Assembly: GCF_030866825.1 (NCBI RefSeq)
Contig: NZ_CP133020.1
Span: forward strand, 4,278,001 to 4,342,000
From: Rathayibacter sp. SW19
Lineage (GTDB): Bacteria; Actinomycetota; Actinomycetes; Actinomycetales; Microbacteriaceae
DNA length: 64,000 bases
Direction: 5' to 3'
Both the position numbers and the translations under genes were made by a program. Positions 58,672-64,000 of this stretch are shown piece after piece. Positions within the stretch are counted from its first letter, which is position 1, and every line of letters starts with the position of its first letter. The notes under the pieces are model-generated. The model had not been told where the DNA came from and made no database searches. It saw only the letters and a program-made list of their open reading frames with translations.

Positions 58672-59939
58672 CCGACGGGCTGCTCATCGCGGCCGACGAA
58701 TTCTTCTCGAACGGATGGCACGGCCCCACGCTCTTCCGCGCCTGGGCAGGGCGCCTCACGCCGGTCATTGAACCCGTTGATCGTCTGCGGTCGAGTAGCG
58801 AGCCCCGCTGGTCGAGTAGCGAGCGCCAGCGAGCGTATCGAGCGTGGGGGTCGCTTAGCGCCTTGGTGGTAGGCGGAAATGCGGACACTTCCCTAGGAGA
58901 CCAAGAGATCTCGTCGCGTCGTCCCGTGGCCTCGATACCCTCCGCCACTCGACCACCGACTCTGGTTGACCGCTCGACCACCGAGGTCGATATCCACATT
59001 CCCGGCACCGTTTTTGCGCACCTGACCGACCACCACGTGCACCTTGGTCTAATCGAAGCCAGGGCTCTGCTGCCGGGCGGGCTGACGGATGTCACCGACC
59101 TGGGCTGGGAACCGCCCACTGCTGGGGGATGGCTGAACTCGCGTGACCCCGCTCTCCCAGCCGTACGCATAGCCGGCGGCTTCCTGACGTGCACCGGCGG
59201 CTACCCGTCACGCTCATCATGGGCACCGTCGGGTGCCGCGATCGAGCTCGCCGCGCCGACGGATGCCGCCGGCGCGGTTTCCGCGCAGGCCGCGCTCGGC
59301 GCATCCGTCATCAAGGTCACGCTGAACTCGGTCGCCGGGCCGGTGCCGAGCGATGCCCTGCTCGCCGCGATCGTCACTGCCGCCAGAGAACACGAGCTTC
59401 CCGTCGTCGCCCACGCCGAGGGCGTTGGCCAGGCCGAGCGCGCGCTCGATGCAGGAGTTACGGCACTCGCGCACACTCCATTCAGCGAGCGACTTGCCGA
59501 CGGCGTGGTCGGCCGAATGGCATCCGCAGGTCTGGTGTGGATCTCGACACTCGATATCCACGGCTGGGGCCGCAAGACCGCCGCTTTCGAGGTCGCGAGC
59601 GACAACCTGCGCAGGTTCGCAGGCGCGGGCGGTCGAGTGCTCTACGGCACCGACCTCGGCAACGGGCCGCTGCCGGTCGGCGTGAATCAACGCGAACTGC
59701 TGGCACTGGCCGAGGTCGGACTCGACGGCGATGCACTCGTGCGCTCGATCGCCGGCTCGGCCGAAGAGGCAGCGTTCGGCCCGCGATTCGCCCGGGTGCC
59801 CGGGCGGCCGCCCGGTGCAGCTCGCGAAACCGCCCACTGGCTGGCGACCGCACGAGGCTGCACCATCGACAACCCTGCATCGTTTACACCTGCATCGTTT
59901 ACAACTGCATCGCCTACAACAGAGGACACAATCACATGA
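58668..59939 (+). CDS. Amidohydrolase of the kynurenine operon (possible formylkynurenine hydrolase), with repeat insertion
   Basis: The 423-residue amidohydrolase has HHVHLGL (HxH, about residues 122-124), SVIKVTLN (Lys), VVAHAEG and ALAHTPF (His ligands), and LYGTDLG (Asp), a full metal set. It lies between kynA and kynU with 4-bp overlaps on both sides, and no KynB- or AFMID-like gene is present, so I infer that it hydrolyses N-formylkynurenine. Residues about 41-106 come from a family A repeat cluster placed in frame between the N-terminal domain and the barrel. The C-terminus (PASFTPASFTTASPTT) is encoded by three 15-bp tandem copies. Confidence 0.8.
   Translation: MTDGLLIAADEFFSNGWHGPTLFRAWAGRLTPVIEPVDRLRSSSEPRWSSSERQRAYRAWGSLSALVVGGNADTSLGDQEISSRRPVASIPSATRPPTLVDRSTTEVDIHIPGTVFAHLTDHHVHLGLIEARALLPGGLTDVTDLGWEPPTAGGWLNSRDPALPAVRIAGGFLTCTGGYPSRSSWAPSGAAIELAAPTDAAGAVSAQAALGASVIKVTLNSVAGPVPSDALLAAIVTAAREHELPVVAHAEGVGQAERALDAGVTALAHTPFSERLADGVVGRMASAGLVWISTLDIHGWGRKTAAFEVASDNLRRFAGAGGRVLYGTDLGNGPLPVGVNQRELLALAEVGLDGDALVRSIAGSAEEAAFGPRFARVPGRPPGAARETAHWLATARGCTIDNPASFTPASFTTASPTTEDTIT
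58789..58985. repeat. Family A repeat cluster inside the kyn-operon amidohydrolase
   Basis: Two GGTCGAGTAGCGAGC copies, GCGTATCGAGCG, and CCTCGATACCC...CCACTCGACCACCG copies in opposite orientation, with a non-repeat centre. It is about 197 bp and keeps the frame. Confidence 0.85.
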
Positions 59940-61282
59940 CCAACACCACACCGGCGGATGCCGGTATCGGCCTCGATCCGCACCTCGCGTTCGCGCGTCG
60001 CGCGGACCGCAGCGACGGCCTCGCACACTTTCGCAAACAGTTCTACGGCACGGATGGACCGCTGGTGTACTTCGACGGCAACTCGCTCGGCCGGCCGACG
60101 ATCGCGAGCATCGAGCGCATCCAGCGATTCCTGACGGCAGGTTGGGGCGATCGGCTCATCCGCGGCTGGGATGAAGAGTGGATGCAGCTTCCTCTCACGA
60201 TCGGAGACTCGCTCGGCCGGGTCGCGCTCGGGGCCTCAGCCGGGCAGACCTTTGTCGGCGACTCGACGACGGTGCTCTTGTACAAGCTCGCCCGGGCGGC
60301 AGTCGACGCTTCGCTCCGTGAGCGCGCCCCGGTCCCTGAGCTTGCCGAAGGGCGCCCTTCGGCAAGCTCAGGGACCGATGCCGGTGGGCGGATAGAGATC
60401 GTGCTCGACACCGACAACTTCCCGACCGACCGTTATGTGCTGACCGGAATCGCGGCCGAAACGGGCATGACCCTGCGTTGGATCGAGTCCGACACGGCGG
60501 CCGGCGTCACCGCGGAACAGGTCGCGGCTGCCGTCGGCCCGCAGACGGCGCTGGTTGTGCTCAGCCATGTCGCATACCGCTCAGGGTTCCTCGCCGATGC
60601 GGCAGAGATCACGCGGATCACCCACGACGCGGGTGCGCTGATTCTCTGGGACCTCTGCCATTCCGTCGGCTCCGTTCCGGTCGAACTCGACACGTGGGGT
60701 GCCGACCTCGCCGTCGGTTGCACGTACAAGTACCTGAACGGCGGTCCCGGGTCGCCCGCGTTCGGCTTCGTGCGCGCCGAACTGCAGGAGAGCCTCACTC
60801 AGCCCATCCACGGCTGGCTCGGAAACGAGGATGCGTTCGCGATGGGTCCGGAATATCTGCCGGCCACGGGCATCCGCCGGTTCATCAGCGGAACGCCGTC
60901 GCTGATCGGCATGCTGGCGATGCAGGACACGCTTGCGATGATCGGGGACCGCGGGATCGATGCGGTGCGGGCGAAGTCAGTTGCGCTGACCGAGTTCGCG
61001 ATCACACTCGCCGACGAATGGCTCGCGCCGCTCGGTGCCACGCTCGCCAGCCCGCGCGAGGCGGCGCGGCGCGGCGGGCACGTGACCGTCAATCATCCGG
61101 CGATGCGCAAGGTCAACGCGATGCTCTGGCAGCAGGATGTGCTGCCCGACTACCGTGACCCGGGCGGCTTGCGCATCGGCCTGTCACCGCTGAGCACAAG
61201 CTTCGAGGAGACCTATCGTGGCATGGCCGCCGTGCGCGACACGCTGCGAGACGTGCTGCTTCGCCAGTCCGGGCTGGCCTAA
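59936..61282 (+). CDS. kynU: Kynureninase (with family B insertion)
   Basis: This 448-residue PLP enzyme splits kynurenine to anthranilate and alanine. Landmarks are VYFDGNSLGRPT, DSTTVLLYKLA, LVVLSHVAYRSGF, LWDLCHSVGSVPVEL (PLP Asp) and GCTYKYLNGGPGSPAF (PLP Lys near residue 265). Residues about 132-148 (PVPELAEGRPSASSGTD) come from a family B palindrome, so the protein is longer than the usual ~410-420. The ATG at 59936 overlaps the previous stop (ATGA). With kynA it predicts conversion of tryptophan to anthranilate. Confidence 0.94.
   Translation: MTNTTPADAGIGLDPHLAFARRADRSDGLAHFRKQFYGTDGPLVYFDGNSLGRPTIASIERIQRFLTAGWGDRLIRGWDEEWMQLPLTIGDSLGRVALGASAGQTFVGDSTTVLLYKLARAAVDASLRERAPVPELAEGRPSASSGTDAGGRIEIVLDTDNFPTDRYVLTGIAAETGMTLRWIESDTAAGVTAEQVAAAVGPQTALVVLSHVAYRSGFLADAAEITRITHDAGALILWDLCHSVGSVPVELDTWGADLAVGCTYKYLNGGPGSPAFGFVRAELQESLTQPIHGWLGNEDAFAMGPEYLPATGIRRFISGTPSLIGMLAMQDTLAMIGDRGIDAVRAKSVALTEFAITLADEWLAPLGATLASPREAARRGGHVTVNHPAMRKVNAMLWQQDVLPDYRDPGGLRIGLSPLSTSFEETYRGMAAVRDTLRDVLLRQSGLA
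60331..60376. repeat. Complete family B palindrome in kynU
   Basis: Two perfect 22-bp inverted arms (60331-60352 and 60355-60376), each containing CCCTGAGCTTGCCGAAGGG or its complement, with a 2-nt loop. It is the most intact family B copy in the window. Confidence 0.95.
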
Positions 61283-61566
61283 TCCCGTCGAACGTCGTTG
61301 AGCAATTCCTGCGCGATCGTTGGCAGGTCGTCCGCGATCAGGCCCCACATGATGCCGTAATCCGCGCCGTCATAGTCGCGGGCCAAAAAGTTGCGCAGCG
61401 CGTCCACGAGTTTGCTCACCGTATCGGGCCGCGGCGCGCGGACACCCGCCTCGTATGCCGAGATACTTGGCTGCGGCACGTGGGATCGCCGCGCCCATTG
61501 CGATTGACTGATCCCCGCACGTGCCCGCGCCCGTTGCAGGATGACAGCGGCCAACTCCTCCACCAT
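61279..61566 (-). CDS. XRE-family helix-turn-helix protein
   Basis: The 95-residue protein has the Xre helix-turn-helix (RARAGISQSQWARRSHVPQP, then SISAYEAGVRAPRPDTVSKL) in its first 55 residues and a short C-terminal helix. It is convergent with kynU (4-bp overlap). A palindrome 11 nt upstream of its ATG suggests autorepression. No toxin partner is visible. Confidence 0.82.
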   Translation of the reverse strand: MVEELAAVILQRARARAGISQSQWARRSHVPQPSISAYEAGVRAPRPDTVSKLVDALRNFLARDYDGADYGIMWGLIADDLPTIAQELLNDVRRD

Positions 61567-61576
61567 GCAGTCACCT

Positions 61577-61593
61577 TATAGCGAGGCGCTATA
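61577..61593. promoter_or_regulatory. XRE operator candidate
   Basis: TATAGCG-AGG-CGCTATA, perfect 7-bp arms, lies between the XRE gene and purS. Confidence 0.65.
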
Positions 61594-61671
61594 GACGTAC
61601 GACGGGCATTGCCGGCCGCGCCGGTAGAATCGAGCCATCCCACCGCATCTCGTCATATAAGGGAGCCTCAC

Positions 61672-61983
61672 GTGCCCACCATCGTCGTAGAAGTCATGCC
61701 GAAGGCCGAGCTGCTCGATCCGCAGGGCAAGGCCGTCGCGAGCGCGCTCGCGCGAACAGGCAAGGGGCACTTCGACGTGCGCGTTGGCAAGCGGTTCGAA
61801 CTGACGACGGAGCTGCAAGCTGACGACGCGCTGCTGGCATCCGTTCGTCAAATCGCCGAGGACGTGCTCTCCAACGGTGTGATCGAAGATGTGGTGTCGA
61901 TCGCGGTCGTGCCGGTCGCTGAGCCCACCCCGGTTCCTGAGCCGACCTCGGTCCCTGAGCTTGCCGAAGGGCACGCGCGATGA
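61672..61983 (+). CDS. purS: FGAM synthase subunit PurS with repeat-derived tail
   Basis: The 103-residue protein has the PurS fold: IVVEVMPKAELLDPQGKAV, then GHFDVRVGKRFEL. PurS is normally about 80-84 residues. The extra C-terminal ~20 (VAEPTPVPEPTSVPELAEG) are encoded by a family B copy (61950-61971) and two decayed half copies. GTG start after AAGGGAGC. It overlaps purQ by 4 bp. TAGAAT at 61625-61630 could be its -10 box. Confidence 0.93.
   Translation: MPTIVVEVMPKAELLDPQGKAVASALARTGKGHFDVRVGKRFELTTELQADDALLASVRQIAEDVLSNGVIEDVVSIAVVPVAEPTPVPEPTSVPELAEGHAR
61950..61971. repeat. Family B half-element at the purS 3' end
   Basis: Contains CCCTGAGCTTGCCGAAGGG and is read as PELAEG. Two partial copies (CCGGTCGCTGAG, CCGGTTCCTGAG) precede it. 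Confidence 0.85.
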
Positions 61984-62675
61984 AGATCGGCGTCGTCACG
62001 TTTCCCGGTTCGCTCGACGACCGGGATGCGCTGCGCGCGGTCGGTGCTGCCGGTGCAGAGCCGGTCGCCCTCTGGCACGGCGAGCACGACCTGCGGGGAG
62101 TCGACGCGCTCGTGCTGCCGGGCGGTTTCAGTTATGGCGACTACCTGCGTTGCGGGGCGATCGCGAGCCTGTCGCCGATCATGACCGAGGTCGTGGATGC
62201 GGCGAACAAGGGAATGCCTGTTCTCGGCATCTGCAACGGCTTTCAGATGCTCACCGAGGCGCACCTGCTGCCGGGCGGGTTGATCCGCAATGACCACGGC
62301 AGGTTCATCCGCCGCGATCAGAAGCTGCGCGTTGAGAACACGTCCACCGCCTGGACCAATGGATTCACCGCAGGCGATGAGATCGTCATCCCGCTGAAGA
62401 ACGGCGAAGGCGGGTTCGTCGCATCCGCTGACGAGCTGGCTCGGCTTGAAGGTGAGGGTCGGGTCGTGTTCCGCTACGTCGGTGTCAACCCGAACGGATC
62501 GTTGAACGACATCGCCGGTGTGGCCAACGATCGGGGCAACGTCGTCGGCCTGATGCCACACCCCGAGCACGCCACCGAGCCCGGCTTCGGGCCCGATACG
62601 GATGCCGCGATGCGCTCCGGAGTGGACGGCCTCACCTTCTTCACGAGCGCGATCGCGGCTCTCGCCGCGGCGTAG
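61980..62675 (+). CDS. purQ: FGAM synthase glutaminase subunit PurQ
   Basis: The 231-residue class I glutamine amidotransferase has the nucleophile Cys in VLGICNGFQMLTEAHLLPGG, GGFSYGDYLRCGAIA, and the His-x-Glu dyad in LMPHPEHATE. With PurS and PurL (not in the window) it converts FGAR to FGAM. ATGA overlap with purS. A CCACCACCACCGCCGCCG run follows the stop. Confidence 0.96.
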   Translation: MKIGVVTFPGSLDDRDALRAVGAAGAEPVALWHGEHDLRGVDALVLPGGFSYGDYLRCGAIASLSPIMTEVVDAANKGMPVLGICNGFQMLTEAHLLPGGLIRNDHGRFIRRDQKLRVENTSTAWTNGFTAGDEIVIPLKNGEGGFVASADELARLEGEGRVVFRYVGVNPNGSLNDIAGVANDRGNVVGLMPHPEHATEPGFGPDTDAAMRSGVDGLTFFTSAIAALAAA

Positions 62676-62707
62676 CCTACCCGCCACCACCACCGCCGCC
62701 GCCGCCG

Positions 62708-62766
62708 TGCGCCACTTGGTGCGCGTTGCGCCAGTTGAAGTGGCGCACCGCGCGCCAAGCGGCGCA
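62708..62766. repeat. Family C palindromic repeat after purQ
   Basis: GCGCCAGTTGAAGTGGCGC at 62728-62746 with outer GTGCGCCA and GCGGCGCA half sites; the same core occurs at 35129-35147 in reverse. Confidence 0.8.
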
Positions 62767-62776
62767 GGCCAGCGGG

Positions 62777-63382
62777 CTAGGGTCGCGCGAGTCCGAACGA
62801 CGCGAGTACAGCATGCGCGTGAGCGCGCGCGGCATCCGCCGTCACGGCGGGCAACAGGCCGAGCAGGCGCTTTCGGTGGTCCTCTCCGACGAGCAGCGTG
62901 AACAGGTCAGACGCGCGATCGGCGGGATCCGCTCCGTACTCACGGCGGATCTGTTCACGCAACCGTGCGATGTGCTGCACCTCGCCGTTGTCGTGCAGGG
63001 CCACGGCGAGCTCCGGAAACCTGGTGGATTCTGCGATGACCAAGCGGTGCAGACCGATCAGCTCGGCCGAGTCCAAGCGATAGACGATGCGAGCGGCCAG
63101 CGACTCAAGTGATTCGTTGTCTGGAGCGTGGTCGCTGACCGTGGTCGCGAGGCTGCGCACCATCTCCGTGAACACGCCGTCTTTGTCGCCGAAGTAGCTG
63201 TAGATCGTGCGCTTCGTGACGTGCGCGGCGGCGGCGAGCTGATCGACGGTGGTGTTGCCGAATCCGCTCTCCAGGAAGACCGGCAGTGCGACGTCGAGAA
63301 TCTGCGCCCTGCGCTGCACGCGTTCGTCCGCAGTCGGACGGCCGCGCTTGCGCCCTGCACTCACCTCGGCAAAAGTAGGCAT
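62777..63382 (-). CDS. TetR-family regulator facing pdhA
   Basis: The 201-residue regulator has an N-terminal GRKRGRPTADERVQRRAQIL arm, the helix-turn-helix TTVDQLAAAAHVTKRTIYSY with FGDKDGVF, and a TetR C-terminal domain of the AefR-like group (ESLAARIVYRLDSAELIGL). The ATG at 63382 follows AGGAGG. A near-perfect inverted repeat in the gap suits control of itself and of the divergent pyruvate dehydrogenase genes. Confidence 0.88.
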   Translation of the reverse strand: MPTFAEVSAGRKRGRPTADERVQRRAQILDVALPVFLESGFGNTTVDQLAAAAHVTKRTIYSYFGDKDGVFTEMVRSLATTVSDHAPDNESLESLAARIVYRLDSAELIGLHRLVIAESTRFPELAVALHDNGEVQHIARLREQIRREYGADPADRASDLFTLLVGEDHRKRLLGLLPAVTADAARAHAHAVLASFGLARP

Positions 63383-63475
63383 TGCGAGCCTCCTCGTCGG
63401 ACAAGACTGGGCAAACAACCTGGGCAGTCAAACCTGGGCATACTGGACAACAGTGCAGGGTTACCGCCCCTGCTA

Positions 63476-63501
63476 TATAATGATACTCGTTAGTGTCATT
63501 A
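63476..63501. promoter_or_regulatory. TetR operator and -10 box upstream of pdhA
   Basis: TAATGATACT (63478-63487) and AGTGTCATTA (63492-63501) are inverted arms with one mismatch, separated by CGTT. TATAAT (63476-63481) overlaps the left arm, so binding would block the promoter. Confidence 0.65.
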
Positions 63502-63555
63502 ATGACGACATGCACGAGACGTCCGACCCCACGAAGGTCGACGAAGGGAGTCCCG

Positions 63556-64000
63556 GTGACCGCACAGACGCGGACGCGGAAGACGACGGCACGAGGTGCT
63601 GCAGCGTCCCGCCCGAAGACGCAAGCACGACCGGCTCAGGATCACGGCCGCTTGATTGACTTTTATCGCCAGATGGTCCTGATCCGCCGCTTCGAAGAGC
63701 GCGCGGCGCGCGCATACACGCAGGCCCTGATCGGCGGCTACTGCCACCTCAACCTCGGCGAAGAAGCCGCGGTCGTGGGGCTGATGTCTGCACTGCGGCC
63801 CAGTGACTATCTGTTCACCAACTATCGCGAACACGGCTATGCGATCAGCAAGGGCATCGACCCCAAGCGTGTGATGGCAGAACTGTTCGGCCGTATCGAT
63901 GGCGTCTCCAAGGGCTGGGGCGGGTCGATGCACATGTTCGACATCACCCAGCGACTGCTCGGCGGCTACGGCATCGTCGGCGGCCAGCTGCCGCTGGCCA
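63556..64000 (+). CDS. pdhA: Pyruvate dehydrogenase E1 component, alpha subunit, 3' partial
   Basis: The open frame runs off the end (148 codons). After an Arg/Thr/Ala-rich N-terminus it reads LIDFYRQMVLIRRFEERAAR, GGYCHLNLGEEAAVVGLMSA, TNYREHGYAISKGIDPKRVM and KGWGGSMHMFD, all typical of E1 alpha of the thiamine-dependent pyruvate dehydrogenase. The start is the GTG at 63556 after GAAGGGAG. The E1 beta and E2 genes should follow outside the window. Branched-chain 2-oxoacid dehydrogenase or acetoin dehydrogenase E1 alpha are alternatives. Confidence 0.85.
   Translation, partial: MTAQTRTRKTTARGAAASRPKTQARPAQDHGRLIDFYRQMVLIRRFEERAARAYTQALIGGYCHLNLGEEAAVVGLMSALRPSDYLFTNYREHGYAISKGIDPKRVMAELFGRIDGVSKGWGGSMHMFDITQRLLGGYGIVGGQLPLA

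Noticed and set aside
1..64000. rRNA, tRNA, transposase, integrase or phage genes
   Set aside because: None could be recognised in any frame or by sequence; the window appears free of conventional mobile elements despite its many short repeats.

Overview
This 64 kb window is high-GC DNA whose coding pattern, gene content and promoter style point to an actinobacterium, most likely of the family Microbacteriaceae. The pointers are a DUF3073 protein, the sterol-carrier-like gene next to purD, SigJ/ECF41 and MocR regulators, frequent GTG starts, many start codons 5-8 nt after a TANNNT box, and actinobacterial intergenic repeats. Nearly all of it looks like chromosomal housekeeping and catabolic DNA. 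I see no rRNA, tRNA, phage, insertion sequence or CRISPR array. Both ends cut genes (an M20 hydrolase at the left, a pyruvate dehydrogenase E1 alpha at the right).

Layout. 1-9.4 kb: histidine-utilisation block (M20 hydrolase, hutF, then hutU and hutI), broken by a minus-strand pair (PEP-mutase-like, hutD) and an argO/argP amino-acid export pair. 9.5-12.7 kb: VOC protein, Nudix hydrolase, remains of a RES/Xre toxin-antitoxin pair, then an ECF41-like sigma factor facing its carboxymuconolactone-decarboxylase partner. 12.7-21.4 kb: RND exporter, MocR regulator with YczE-type membrane protein, TipA-like MerR regulator, DUF4097-PadR pair, small zinc-ribbon protein. 21.6-25.2 kb: KimA-like APC permease, flavoprotein, DUF3073. 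25.4-34.0 kb: two paralogous ABC-exporter/two-component cassettes pointing at each other, with an RHH-SPFH pair between them. 34.3-40.8 kb: GntR regulator, purM, purF, two small genes, purD. 40.8-49.9 kb: a catabolic operon (YtcJ-type amidohydrolase, peptide-type ABC importer, FAD oxidase) under a divergent TetR. 49.9-57.6 kb: FAD monooxygenase, membrane protein, alditol-oxidase-like gene, purC, VOC dioxygenase-like gene, DHA2 exporter and PadR. 57.8-61.3 kb: tryptophan-to-anthranilate operon (kynA, amidohydrolase, kynU). 61.3-64 kb: XRE regulator, purS-purQ, TetR facing pdhA.

The most unusual property is pervasive invasion by short palindromic repeats. Family A (GGTCTCGATACG...CTACTCGACCA) forms arrays after hutF/hutD, hutU and the GntR gene, supplies the last codons and stop codons of HutD and HutU, and is inserted in frame inside hutF and the kyn-operon amidohydrolase. 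Family B (core CCCTGAGCTTGCCGAAGGG) is inserted in frame in kynU, purC, purS and the RND exporter, giving unrelated proteins the same PELAEG or SASSG peptide, and it truncates the RES toxin. Family C (GCGCCAGTTGAAGTGGCGC) occurs beside purM and purQ. This resembles in concept the Rickettsia palindromic elements.

Regulation can be read unusually well here: back-to-back matched ECF41-type promoters, a MerR promoter with a 19-bp spacer, perfect inverted-repeat operators before the DUF4097-PadR, PadR, XRE and flavoprotein genes, and a shared palindrome exactly 58 nt upstream of both paralogous ABC cassettes. All functional statements rest on reading the translated sequences and on remembered family features; no database search was run.
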